This document shows, piece after piece, positions 53,916 to 62,764 of a stretch of DNA of 64,000 nt. This DNA comes from Botrimarina colliarenosi (lineage in GTDB: Bacteria; Planctomycetota; Planctomycetia; Pirellulales; Lacipirellulaceae). A model generated the notes under the pieces. The model ran no database searches and was not told where the DNA came from. It worked only from the letters and a program-made list of their open reading frames with translations. The stretch is taken from the NCBI RefSeq assembly GCF_007859955.1, contig NZ_SJPR01000003.1:62001-126000 (forward strand), read 5' to 3'. The position numbers and the translations under genes are program-made. The number at the start of each line of letters is the position of its first letter. The first letter of the stretch is position 1.

Positions 53916-55925
53916 ATGGTCGAAGGAAAGTCGTTGGCAAGCTCGTGTAGCGGGCTCGCAATTCTGGCGTTCGCAGCGCTCACCGGCTTAATCGGGTGCA
54001 GTGGCGGCGCTAAGTCGTCGTCGCCCGAGGCGAGTTCGAAACCGGCCTCCTCGGAATCCGCAGGAGCCGAGGCCTCCGCCAGCGACACGCCGGCTGCGGA
54101 CGACGCCCCCGTGGTGCTGGGAGACCTCATCACGCCGTTCGACACCCCCGCGACCCTCGCCGAAGCCGAGGAAGGGGTGGAGTGGGAGGAGAGCCCGGTC
54201 ATCGACACTCTCGAACTACTGCGAGAGCAGAAAAAGTCCGAGCCGGCGCAGGTGAGCGTCGAGGACGCGCTCGCCATGAAGAACGACTCGGACGAGGCGA
54301 ATAAGAAGATCCTCAGCGCCCTCTCGGTGCTGGCGCCGGAGGACGGGTCGGGAGTGAACTACGCCGCGGTGCTCAATCGCACCATCCAGCAAGACGTCTC
54401 GTCGCTCAACCCGCTCCTCGCCAGCAGCGTGGCCGAGGCGGAAGTCGCCGGCATGCTCGCGTTCGGCATGTTCACGTTCGACTGGAACTTCAACCCGTGC
54501 GCCTCGGCCGACACCGTCGCTAGCTGGCAGACCAGCAAGGACCGGATGCTCGACAAAGTCGTCCTCCGCGACGACCTCACCTGGTCGGACGGCAAGCCGA
54601 TCACCGCGTACGACGTCGAGTTCTCCTACAAGCTGATCATGACCTCGCAGGTGCCGGTGCTCGCCCAGCGGCAGGGGACCGACCAGCTGGCGATGGTCAA
54701 GGCTTACGACGACCACACGCTCATCTACTTCCACAAGAAGCCGCTGGCGATCAACGTCTGGAATCTCAACTTCTACGTGGTGCCGAAACACCTCTACGAG
54801 AAGTCCTTCGCCGAGGACCCCACGCTCCGCAACAGCCCCTACCACGTGAAGCTCGAAAAGAAGCCGATCTCGGGCGGCCCCTACGAGATCGAGTCGCGTC
54901 AACGCGGCAGCGAGGTGTTGCTGAAGCGGCGGGAGAGCTACTACACCCACGATGGCAAGCCGGTGCGCGAGAAGCCGTACTTCGCCAAGATCCGGCACCG
55001 CGTCATCGAAGACACGAACACGCAACTCCTCGCCCTCAAGGCGTCCGACGTCGACGAGGCGTTGCTCGGCGCCGAGCAGTGGCTCACCCAGACCGACAGC
55101 GACGACTTTTACAAGGTCAACACCAAGGCCCGCGGCGCCGAGTGGACCTTCTTTTACATCGGCTGGAACCTCAAGTCACCGCTCTTCGAAGACCTCCGCG
55201 TCCGCCAGGCGATGGCGTACGCGATGAACTACGACGAGATGGTCAACGACCTCTGCTACGGGCTCTACCCGCAATGCTGGGGGATCTACCACCCCGACGC
55301 GTGGATGTTCCCCAAGGACCCGGCCCCGCTCTACAAGCAGGACCTCGACAAGGCCGAGGACCTGCTCGACGAGGCGGGCTGGGCCGACTCCGACTACGAC
55401 GGCGTCCGCGACAAGGAGATCAACGGCGAGATCGTGCCGTTCGAGTTCACGCTGATGGTCAGCAACAAGCCTGACCGGATCGCGATCTGCAACCTTTTCC
55501 GCGAGTGTCTCGATAGCATCGGCATCCGCTGCAACATCGCGTCGCTCGAGGCGGCCGTGTTCCAAGAGCGGGTGCAGGACAAGAACTTCGTCGCCGAGTA
55601 CTCGGGCTGGGGCGCCGGCGCCGACCCGTACACGAACAAGAACATCTTCGGCACCGGAGAAGGCCGCAACTACGGCAGCTACAGCAACCCGGAAGTCGAT
55701 CGCCTGTTCGACGAGGGCGAAGTCGAGTTCGACCGTGAAAAGCGCGCCGAGATCTACGGCAAGATTCACAAGCTGATCTTCGCCGACCAGCCGTACCTGT
55801 TCCTGCATACGCGGAGCTCGTTCTACGGCTTCAACAAGCGGCTCCGTGGGTATCGCTTTAGCCCGCGCGGCCCGTTCAGCTACGGCCCGGGCCTCGGCTC
55901 GGTCTGGGTCCCCGCCGACAACTGA
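53916..55925 (+). CDS. peptide ABC transporter substrate-binding lipoprotein
   Basis: 669 residues from ATG 53916. Lipobox LTGLIGC with C28, then an acidic, Ser/Ala-rich linker of about 100 residues. The rest is an SBP_bac_5 domain: VLNRTIQQDVSSLNPLLASS, DDLTWSDGKPITAYDVEFSY, LRVRQAMAYAMNYDEM-like helix, ending YLFLHTRSSFYGFNKRLRG. It binds oligopeptides for the downstream permeases. Other starts (GTG 53844, ATG 53865) are in frame and would precede the signal peptide by a basic stretch. Confidence 0.93.
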   Translation: MVEGKSLASSCSGLAILAFAALTGLIGCSGGAKSSSPEASSKPASSESAGAEASASDTPAADDAPVVLGDLITPFDTPATLAEAEEGVEWEESPVIDTLELLREQKKSEPAQVSVEDALAMKNDSDEANKKILSALSVLAPEDGSGVNYAAVLNRTIQQDVSSLNPLLASSVAEAEVAGMLAFGMFTFDWNFNPCASADTVASWQTSKDRMLDKVVLRDDLTWSDGKPITAYDVEFSYKLIMTSQVPVLAQRQGTDQLAMVKAYDDHTLIYFHKKPLAINVWNLNFYVVPKHLYEKSFAEDPTLRNSPYHVKLEKKPISGGPYEIESRQRGSEVLLKRRESYYTHDGKPVREKPYFAKIRHRVIEDTNTQLLALKASDVDEALLGAEQWLTQTDSDDFYKVNTKARGAEWTFFYIGWNLKSPLFEDLRVRQAMAYAMNYDEMVNDLCYGLYPQCWGIYHPDAWMFPKDPAPLYKQDLDKAEDLLDEAGWADSDYDGVRDKEINGEIVPFEFTLMVSNKPDRIAICNLFRECLDSIGIRCNIASLEAAVFQERVQDKNFVAEYSGWGAGADPYTNKNIFGTGEGRNYGSYSNPEVDRLFDEGEVEFDREKRAEIYGKIHKLIFADQPYLFLHTRSSFYGFNKRLRGYRFSPRGPFSYGPGLGSVWVPADN

Positions 55926-56012
55926 CGGCGGCGGTCGATCCACCGCGTTGCTCCGCCCCGAAGCCTTGTCGGCGCCGGCGGCCCGTAAGCCTCCCTCTGC
56001 CCAACGTGGCGC

Positions 56013-57005
56013 ATGCTGGACTATCTGATCCGCCGAATCCTGCTGGGGCTGGGGACGCTGCTGCTGATCACCTTTGTGGTGTACGGGCTGATCCGCGTGA
56101 TGCCGGGAGACCCGCTGCTGGTGGTCATGGAGTCGATGGGGCCCGACAAGCAGCCACGGCCCGAGGACATCGAGCGGATGCGGGAGATGTTCGGCCTGAA
56201 CGACCCGTGGTACGTCGCCTACTTCGAGTGGCTCGGTCGCACCCTGACGGGCGATCTGGGCAACTCGCTGTCGCGGAAGGCCCCGGTGGCGTCGCTCATC
56301 GCCGAGCGGATCGGCCCGACGCTGATGCTGTCGGTCTCGTCGCTGCTGCTGACTTATTTGCTAGCGATCCCGATGGGGCTCTATGCCACGGCTCGTTCGA
56401 ACCGGCTCGACGAACGGGTGCTGAGCACCGCGTTGTACATGCTGTACTCGTTGCCGTCGTTCGTCGCGGCGTTGCTGTTGCAGATGTTGTTCGCGATCCA
56501 CCTGCGGGGCACCCCGTTCGAACTGCCGTTGTTCGGGATGGTGAGCGACAACTTCGATACGATGTCGCGCGGCGAGCAGCTGATGGACCTCTTCCGGCAC
56601 GCCGTGCTGCCGGTGACCTGCTACACCTACGCGAGCCTGGCCTACTACAGCCGGTTTGTTCGGGCCAACATGCAAGAGGTGATCCGTCAGGACTACATCC
56701 GCACGGCGCGGGCCAAGGGGGTCGGTCCCACGGCGGTGCTGCTCAAGCACGCCTTCCGCAACACGCTGATCCCGCTGGTGACCCTGATCGGCCTGACGCT
56801 GCCAACGCTGCTGTCGGGGGCGATCATCCTCGAACAGATTTTCAGTTGGCCCGGGATGGGCAAGCTGTTCTTCGAGTCGATCCGCGAGCGGGACTACCCG
56901 ACGCTGATGGGACTGATGCTGATGTTCAGCGTGCTGACCCTGCTCGGACAACTGCTGGCGGACCTGCTCTACGCGATTGTCGATCCCCGTGTGAGTTACT
57001 CATGA
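56013..57005 (+). CDS. oppB: peptide ABC transporter permease (OppB/DppB type)
   Basis: 330 residues with about six membrane helices. The start MLDYLIRRILLGLGTLLLIT and the PGDPLL motif (RVMPGDPLLVVME) are typical of OppB. The EAA loop near residue 220 (YIRTARAKGVGPTAVLLKHA, then FRNTLIPLVTL) contacts the ATPase. It follows the SBP by 87 nt and is followed by a mini-GxxExxY cassette before oppC. Confidence 0.93.
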   Translation: MLDYLIRRILLGLGTLLLITFVVYGLIRVMPGDPLLVVMESMGPDKQPRPEDIERMREMFGLNDPWYVAYFEWLGRTLTGDLGNSLSRKAPVASLIAERIGPTLMLSVSSLLLTYLLAIPMGLYATARSNRLDERVLSTALYMLYSLPSFVAALLLQMLFAIHLRGTPFELPLFGMVSDNFDTMSRGEQLMDLFRHAVLPVTCYTYASLAYYSRFVRANMQEVIRQDYIRTARAKGVGPTAVLLKHAFRNTLIPLVTLIGLTLPTLLSGAIILEQIFSWPGMGKLFFESIRERDYPTLMGLMLMFSVLTLLGQLLADLLYAIVDPRVSYS

Positions 57006-57013
57006 CGGAGTTT

Positions 57014-57223
57014 GACCACGGATAAAACGGATTGCTCGGATGAAGCACGAGGCATTGAGTCGAGAAGTGATTGGCGCCGCGATGGCGGCCACGAACGAGT
57101 TGCGTCCAGGCCTCGATCTGGCAGTCCTCATCAACTTCAAGCACAGCAAGATCGAGTGGAAACGAATCGTCCGCTGACCCCTACGCCTAACCCAAATCCG
57201 TGAAATCCGTGTCATCCGTGGTC
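57014..57223. mobile_element. word-repeat inverted pair enclosing a mini-GxxExxY ORF
   Basis: Left arm begins GACCACGGATAAAACGGATT; right arm, read as its complement, is GACCACGGATGACACGGATT. Each arm repeats the word CGGAT about three times. The arms enclose a 45-residue ORF (57040-57177). The right arm contains the GTG codons used as starts for oppC. The 194-nt oppB-oppC gap consists almost entirely of this element. Confidence 0.7.
57040..57177 (+). pseudogene. miniature GxxExxY-family ORF (middle deleted)
   Basis: An intact 45-codon ORF: MKHEALSREVIGAAMAATNE then LRPGL, followed directly by DLAVLINFKHSKIEWKRIVR. The first part matches the N-terminus and the last part the C-terminus (LLINF...KRxVR) of GxxExxY proteins, which normally have about 120 residues. 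The nuclease-like core is missing. The junction falls where the G-x-x-E-x-x-Y signature would be. It is a deletion derivative or a short relative. Confidence 0.65.
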
Positions 57224-58306
57224 CAACCCGCCGATCCATCGAGCGCCGCCTCACCAGGCTTCTGGACCGAGGTGCGTCGTCGCTTCATGCGGCGGCGGCT
57301 GGCGATGCTGGCGCTGGTGTACGTGGTGGCGCTGGCGGTTATCGCCGTGTTCTCTCCCATGATCGTTGGGACCAAGCCGATCGTCTGCCGCTACAAGGGG
57401 CAGATCTACTTCCCGGCCCTTGCCTACTACAACCGTAGTTGGGAGCCCGCCGTCTTCCAGCGCGATCGCTTCCGCAACGTCTACGTCGGGAACCTCAAGG
57501 AGAAGGACCCCGATAGTTGGGCCATCTGGCCGCCCCTCTACCAGGACCCCAACCGGCGGGTCCGCGAGGGCGAATGGCCCGGCCAGCCCGAGAACCCGAC
57601 CCGCGACGAAGGGAGTCCCAACCGCTTCAACTGGCTCGGCACCAACCGCGCCGGCGTCGATGTGCTGGCCCAGATGGTCCACGGCGCCCGGACGGCATTG
57701 CTGGTCGGCTTCGTCTCGATGGGGATCGCGGCCTCGATCGGCGTCGTCGTCGGCGCGTTGGCGGGTTACTTCGGCGGGTGGATCGACATGGCGCTCAGCC
57801 GCCTGATCGAGGTCGTCATGTGCATCCCGGCGCTCGTCTTGATCCTGGCGCTGATCGCGATTCTGGAACGGCCGACGATCTGGCACCTCATGGCGGTGCT
57901 CGGCGTCACCGGCTGGACCGGCATCGCCCGGCTAACGCGGGCGGAGTTCCTCCGGCTCAAAGAGCTCGACTACGTGACCGCCGCCCGGGCCCTCGGCGTC
58001 GGGCAGTCGCAGATCATGTTCCGTCATGTGCTCCGCAACGCGATGGCGCCGGTGCTGGTGCCGATCACCTTCGGCATCGCGTCCGCCATTCTGACGGAGA
58101 GCGCGCTGAGTTTTCTTGGGTTCGGGTCGCCGCCCCCCAACCCGAGCTGGGGGACGCTGCTCAACGCCGGCCGGTCGGCGATCCAGCAGATGTGGTGGCT
58201 AATCGTCTTCCCGGGGATCGCGATCTTCTTGACCGTGCTCGCTTACAATCTGATCGGCGAGGGGCTGCAGGAGGCGACCGACCCGCGGCTTAGCGAAGCG
58301 GACTAA
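57200..58306 (+). CDS. oppC: peptide ABC transporter permease (OppC/DppC type)
   Basis: 368 residues with about six membrane helices. N-terminal TM MLALVYVVALAVIAVF, a ~110-residue periplasmic segment, then the BPD permease region ARTALLVGFVSMGIAASIGV and the EAA loop LKELDYVTAARALGVGQSQI, FRHVLRNAMAPVLVP. The apparent GTG start codes MKSVSSVVQPAD from the right arm of the upstream repeat element. GTG codons at 57209 and 57218 are also possible. Confidence 0.92.
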   Translation: MKSVSSVVQPADPSSAASPGFWTEVRRRFMRRRLAMLALVYVVALAVIAVFSPMIVGTKPIVCRYKGQIYFPALAYYNRSWEPAVFQRDRFRNVYVGNLKEKDPDSWAIWPPLYQDPNRRVREGEWPGQPENPTRDEGSPNRFNWLGTNRAGVDVLAQMVHGARTALLVGFVSMGIAASIGVVVGALAGYFGGWIDMALSRLIEVVMCIPALVLILALIAILERPTIWHLMAVLGVTGWTGIARLTRAEFLRLKELDYVTAARALGVGQSQIMFRHVLRNAMAPVLVPITFGIASAILTESALSFLGFGSPPPNPSWGTLLNAGRSAIQQMWWLIVFPGIAIFLTVLAYNLIGEGLQEATDPRLSEAD

Positions 58307-58321
58307 GAGTAGAAAGAGTAG

Positions 58322-58583
58322 CCACGAGAAGGCGCAGAAGGCACAAGAAGAGAAGGGTGGTGGATATGGCGGATTGGTCCAATGTGAATGAGCTTTGCGA
58401 TATTGTTCGTGAGACCAGTTTTGAGATTCACTGCTACCTACGCCAAGGGCATCTTGAGAAGGCCGATGAACGATCCTTGCTGCACGGCTTGCTAATCAAT
58501 TTCGGCGCGTCAAAGCTCTCCATCAAGAAATACATCCTCAGTCAAACGCACTAGTTTTTTGTGCTTTCTGCGCCTCTTCGTGG
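58322..58583. mobile_element. word-repeat inverted pair enclosing a second mini-GxxExxY ORF
   Basis: Left arm begins CCACGAGAAGGCGCAGAAGG; the right arm's complement is CCACGAAGAGGCGCAGAAAG. About 24 of 29 positions agree. Inside is a 65-codon ORF (58357-58554). The element fills the oppC-oppDF gap and its right arm contains the first GTG of the ATPase frame. Confidence 0.7.
58357..58554 (+). pseudogene. second miniature GxxExxY-family ORF (middle deleted)
   Basis: 65 codons from GTG (or ATG at 58366). It begins NVNELCDIVRETSFEIHCYL, continues RQGHLEKADERSLLH, and ends GLLINFGASKLSIKKYILSQ. The start and the GLLINFG...KKYI end are those of GxxExxY proteins, but the family signature reads G-H-L-E-K-A-D with the Tyr lost and the core absent. 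AT-rich compared with its neighbours. Confidence 0.65.
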
Positions 58584-58608
58584 CCATCCTCCAGCCGCCC
58601 CCAAGACC

Positions 58609-60483
58609 GTGACCACCCCCGTCATCGCTATCAAAAACCTCCGCACCTACTTTCACACCGAGGAAGGCGTGGTGCGGGCGGTGGACGACATCTCGTTCCG
58701 CCTCGACGAGGGACGCACCCTCGGCATCGTTGGCGAGAGCGGTTCGGGCAAGAGCGTCACGTCGTTGTCGGTGATGAAGCTCTTGGCGTCGTCGGCGAAG
58801 ATCGAGTCGGGGTCGATCTCGCTGCTCGGCAAGGAGTTGGTCGGCCTGCCCGAGCCGCAGATGCGCAAACTGCGCGGCGCGACGGTCAGCATGATCTTTC
58901 AGGAGCCGATGACGTCGCTGAATCCCGTGTTCACCGTCGGCGCCCAGGTGATGGAGGCCTTACGCCTGCACCAAGGGATGTCGAAGTCCGAGGCCCGGCA
59001 GCGGACGATCGAGCTCTTCGACGAGGTGGGAATCCCCAACCCCGAGTCACGCGTCGATAGCTACCCGCACCAGATGTCGGGCGGGCAGAAGCAGCGTGTG
59101 ATGATCGCCATGGCGTTGTCCTGCGACCCCGAGCTCTTGATTGCCGACGAGCCGACCACCGCCCTCGACGTCACGATCCAGGCGCAGATCCTCGACATCC
59201 TCCGCCGGCTCCGCGACAGCCGCGGCATGTCGATCCTGTTCATCACCCACGACCTGGGGGTGATCGCCGAGATCGCCGACGACGTGCTGGTGATGTACCG
59301 CGGCAAGATGGTGGAGTACGGCCCGGTGCTCGATATCTTTGAGAACCCGAAGCACCCCTATACGAAAGGCCTGTTGTCGTGCCGGCCACGCCTTGATTCG
59401 ACCTACCGCTTGCTGCCGACGGTGAGCGACTTTATGACGACGCGCGACGTCGTGCAGCCCGACGGGACGACCGAAGTCGAAGTCGTCGAGAAGAAGCTCA
59501 CCGAGGCCGACATCAAGCGGATGACGACCCACGGCCGCGGCCGCCTGCTGCATCCCAAGAGCGAGCTGGCCGCGATGGGTCACCCTTGGGACGAAGCGCG
59601 CCATCCCGCCGACACGACGGCCGTCGAAGAAGGGACGACCCCGCTGCTCGAAGTGAATGACTTGCAGGTCTACTTCCCAGTCCGTCGCGGCGTGCTCGCT
59701 CGCGTCGTCGATCACGTCAAAGCGGTCGACGGGGTCTCGTTCAAAGTCTACCGCGGCCAGACCCTCGGCCTGGTGGGCGAGTCGGGTTGCGGGAAGACCA
59801 CCGCCGGGCGGGCCATCCTCCGGCTTATCGAGCCAACGGGCGGCGGCGTGAAGTTCGAGGGGCAGGATGTCGGCGCGCTCGGCTCGAACGACCTGCGCCG
59901 GCTCCGCCGCAAGCTACAGATCATTTTCCAAGACCCGTACGGCTCGCTGAACCCACGGATGACGGTGGAATCGACGATCGTCGAGCCGATGAACGTGCAT
60001 GGCCTCGGCAAGAGCCGCGCCGAGCGGCGTGACATGGCGGCGGCCCTGCTCGAAGAAGTTGACCTCAAGCCCGAGCATCTGCGTCGCTACCCGCACGAGT
60101 TCTCCGGCGGCCAGCGGCAGCGGATCTGCATCGCCCGGGCGTTGGCGGTCGAGCCGGAGTTCATCGTCTGCGACGAGTCGGTTTCTGCGCTCGACGTCTC
60201 GGTCCAGGCCCAGGTGCTCAACCTGCTGAAGCGCCTGCAAGAGAGCCGCGGCCTGACCTACATCTTCATCAGCCACGATCTCTCGGTCGTTAAGTTCATG
60301 GCCGACATGATGGCGGTCATGAACGGCGGCAAGATCGTTGAGTTCGGCCCGTCGGAGAATATCTACGCGAACCCGCGCGAAGATTACACGCGCAAACTCA
60401 TTAGCGCGACGCCCGACGACGATATCGAGCAGATCCGCCAGCGCGTCGAACAACGCGAAGCGATGCGCGCAGCGAACGCGTAG
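58609..60483 (+). CDS. oppDF: fused dipeptide ABC transporter ATPase (OppD-OppF)
   Basis: 624 residues from GTG 58609, with two complete ABC domains as in GsiA-type proteins. Domain 1: Walker A G42ESGSGKS, signature MSGGQKQR near 156, Walker [13 protein letters not shown]. Domain 2: Walker A GESGCGKT near 390, signature FSGGQRQR near 498, Walker [13 protein letters not shown]. Each has an oligopeptide-type C-terminal segment. GTG 58561 lies in the repeat arm and would add 16 residues; 58609 is preferred. Confidence 0.92.
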   Translation: MTTPVIAIKNLRTYFHTEEGVVRAVDDISFRLDEGRTLGIVGESGSGKSVTSLSVMKLLASSAKIESGSISLLGKELVGLPEPQMRKLRGATVSMIFQEPMTSLNPVFTVGAQVMEALRLHQGMSKSEARQRTIELFDEVGIPNPESRVDSYPHQMSGGQKQRVMIAMALSCDPELLIADEPTTALDVTIQAQILDILRRLRDSRGMSILFITHDLGVIAEIADDVLVMYRGKMVEYGPVLDIFENPKHPYTKGLLSCRPRLDSTYRLLPTVSDFMTTRDVVQPDGTTEVEVVEKKLTEADIKRMTTHGRGRLLHPKSELAAMGHPWDEARHPADTTAVEEGTTPLLEVNDLQVYFPVRRGVLARVVDHVKAVDGVSFKVYRGQTLGLVGESGCGKTTAGRAILRLIEPTGGGVKFEGQDVGALGSNDLRRLRRKLQIIFQDPYGSLNPRMTVESTIVEPMNVHGLGKSRAERRDMAAALLEEVDLKPEHLRRYPHEFSGGQRQRICIARALAVEPEFIVCDESVSALDVSVQAQVLNLLKRLQESRGLTYIFISHDLSVVKFMADMMAVMNGGKIVEFGPSENIYANPREDYTRKLISATPDDDIEQIRQRVEQREAMRAANA

Positions 60484-60566
60484 GGTCCGCTGTGCGGACC
60501 GTGGTTAGCGGTTGGAACCCGGCGTGAGGCCAACCCCATGAGAACGGCCCGCACCGCGGACCCCAT

Positions 60567-61454
60567 TCAAATCCGCCAGCGTTGCGGCAGCCGCATGCCG
60601 AGCGGCGTGTCGTCGTCTTCGAAGAGGCGATCGACCAGAGCGATGGTGTCATCGGCGGTCCGTTCGGCGCGAAGCATCCAGGGGGGACGCTGCAGGCCGT
60701 GTCCGTCGAAACCGGCGGGCCCGAACAAGGCGAGAGCCGCGCCGGCGATGCGGCGGTTGAGGTCACCGTTAAGCGGCGCCTGGGTCGCGGCGGCGAAGCC
60801 ATCCCGCAAACCGAACGCCAGCAGCTGGCTGGCGGCTTGGCTCGATTCGGCGCCGTGTGACTGAACGTCGTACGCGAACTCTCGGAGCCGTGAGGGGTCG
60901 ATGGCGAAGCGCTCGACGTCGGCGGTGACCCCGACGTAAGCCAGGAGCACGTCGGTCCAGCGTTCGGTCTGTTTCGTGAGGGAGCGGGCATGGCGAGACC
61001 GGGGCGAGTCGGCGGGCCACCAGGCGAAGACCAGCGCCCGAAGGCGGCTCGAGGCCTCGCGGTGGCCGTCGAGGGTGTTCTGGCCGATCGGGCCCGCTTC
61101 TTCTCCCGTACGTCGCAGGTCGTCCGCGGCGCAGATGGCGGCGACGATTCGCGCCAACAGCTCGCTAAGGGTGACCTCTTCCACCAAGCGAATCAGCAGC
61201 CCGCCCGCTTCGTCGGCAGGGGGCGCCGAACGGCTGTGCCCAAGGGTCCGCAGCAGCCGGCCCCACTCGTCGAGGCGACAACGCGACGCGATCCAGTATT
61301 CGGACAGGGTGTCGGAACAGACGGCGGCTTTCGACTTCAGCAGCGGGCCGCTGCGGAGGCTGAGCAGACCGGCGATTTCGACAAGTTGGCGAGGCGGCAT
61401 TCCGGGCAAAGCTCGGTCGACGATTGGGGCGGAGGGTTTGGTCCCCTCCTGCAA
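60567..61454 (-). CDS. conserved planctomycete-type protein of unknown function
   Basis: 295 residues, mostly helical, with no signal peptide or membrane segment. The N-terminal part RQLVEIAGLLSLRSGPLLKS followed by EYWIASRCRLDEWGRLLRTL recalls a family I have only met in planctomycetes. No catalytic motif is visible. An internal ATG (61400) would remove 18 poorly conserved-looking residues. It is convergent with the opp operon. Confidence 0.65.
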   Translation of the reverse strand: MQEGTKPSAPIVDRALPGMPPRQLVEIAGLLSLRSGPLLKSKAAVCSDTLSEYWIASRCRLDEWGRLLRTLGHSRSAPPADEAGGLLIRLVEEVTLSELLARIVAAICAADDLRRTGEEAGPIGQNTLDGHREASSRLRALVFAWWPADSPRSRHARSLTKQTERWTDVLLAYVGVTADVERFAIDPSRLREFAYDVQSHGAESSQAASQLLAFGLRDGFAAATQAPLNGDLNRRIAGAALALFGPAGFDGHGLQRPPWMLRAERTADDTIALVDRLFEDDDTPLGMRLPQRWRI

Positions 61455-61584
61455 CCGTCGGGCCGTGGCGCTACGCGTTTTGGAATACTGCCGCTAAGTC
61501 GTTGCCTTGAAATGGTTTAGAGCTGCCTCGCCCTTGGACTGCCGGCGCGATCGGTGTTGCCTGAATGCAACACGGGGCTCGGAA

Positions 61585-62589
61585 TCAGAGCCCAAAGTGG
61601 ACGAACGGCACACCCAGCGGCGTTACCCCACTGGGGGCGAGCACGATGTCGCCCCGGTGGCTGCCGGCGGCGATCTCGTTGTCATCGTTGAGGAACAGAT
61701 GGTCGGACTGCTCCGGCATCCAGCATCCTGAGACGAACCGCACCGTCCCTCCCGCGAACAACACGTTCTGCCCGCAGCCGCCGTGGTTTTGGCTGACCAC
61801 CGAGATGCTGCATCGCCGCGACGGAGCGTCCGCCATGAGAGGTAGCCGGCAGTTCCCACCCTCCTCGGGTTCGACATATTCTCCGTCCACGCGGTAGCCG
61901 ATGCGGTAGGCGAAGCTACCGCCCATGTACCGCTGTAGGCGGTCCAGCTCGATTGGGTCCCGCTCGGTTAAGAGCGTTTCAAGCGTCGGGACGACGACCC
62001 GCACCTCGCCTGCCGCCACGCGTTCCGCCAACTCGGAGGAGGGGCAAACAAGCAATCGCTGAAGTACTTCGCGGTCGAAGGCGTCGCCTTCGGCAAGCAT
62101 CGCCGAGAACAACCCCGCGTTTTCCTCTTCCCCAATCATTGGGAAGTGGCCCGCATGGGTTAATCGGTAGGATTCAAGACTCTTACCGATCTCATGGAGA
62201 TTGTTCGCGCACACGTTCCGATTCCGCGCTTCGCGCGCAACCAACAGGCCTGGCAGGATGAGGGCGCCGAGGAAGGTGGCGACGACGCCGACCGCGACCA
62301 CTTCAACAAGATTAAACCGCTTGCGACCGACGCACTCGCTCGCCCGCTCGAGATGGCCGGCGAAGATGGCCTGCACCGTGCGGTCAGCGAGCCGCGCCGG
62401 CGCCTCGGATGGGGGTGTCCTGCTGCCCGTGCAGCCGGGGACGCCGTTGACCGCGATGCAGTCGCGAAGCTCTTGCAGGCGCTCGGCGAGTTCTGGCTCA
62501 TTAACGAGCCGCTGCTCGAACTGAGCGAGTTCGGCGGGACTCATGTCGCCGAAGTGATAGCGGAGGAGGATCTCGTCTTCGTCGCACAT
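61585..62589 (-). CDS. anti-sigma-like N-terminus joined to a pseudopilin/DUF1559-like protein
   Basis: 334 residues from ATG 62589. Residues 1-45 (EILLRYHFGDMSPAELAQFE, then LAERLQELRDC) have the layout of the anti-sigma start. Residues 90-145 look like a type IV pilin/DUF1559 N-terminus (RFNLVEVVAVGVVATFLGAL, LLVAREARNRNVCANN), and the C-terminus has the DUF1559-type end (VLFAGGTVRFVSG). It follows an ECF sigma gene on the same strand. The fusion is read from one unbroken frame. Confidence 0.75.
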   Translation of the reverse strand: MCDEDEILLRYHFGDMSPAELAQFEQRLVNEPELAERLQELRDCIAVNGVPGCTGSRTPPSEAPARLADRTVQAIFAGHLERASECVGRKRFNLVEVVAVGVVATFLGALILPGLLVAREARNRNVCANNLHEIGKSLESYRLTHAGHFPMIGEEENAGLFSAMLAEGDAFDREVLQRLLVCPSSELAERVAAGEVRVVVPTLETLLTERDPIELDRLQRYMGGSFAYRIGYRVDGEYVEPEEGGNCRLPLMADAPSRRCSISVVSQNHGGCGQNVLFAGGTVRFVSGCWMPEQSDHLFLNDDNEIAAGSHRGDIVLAPSGVTPLGVPFVHFGL

Positions 62590-62706
62590 CGAAGGGCCGC
62601 CCGCCACGCTAATCGATCGGCCGGAGGCGTCGCCCCCAGCCCGACCCGGTTTGCCGATAAACAAAGCTTACTTTGCCCGCGGCGGCCGTGGCCAGTAGAA
62701 ACACAA

Positions 62707-62743
62707 AGCGGGCCGCCCGTCTCCGAGCGGCCCGCTCCGTTTT
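62707..62743. terminator. GC hairpin between sigma gene and pseudopilin-like gene
   Basis: AGCGGGCCGC (62707-62716) pairs perfectly with GCGGCCCGCT (62727-62736), loop CCGTCTCCGA. On the + strand CCGTTTT follows; on the - strand TTTGTGTTTC follows. It may attenuate transcription from the sigma gene into the downstream gene. Confidence 0.7.
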
Positions 62744-62764
62744 CGTACCGGGAAGGGGGGCGTC

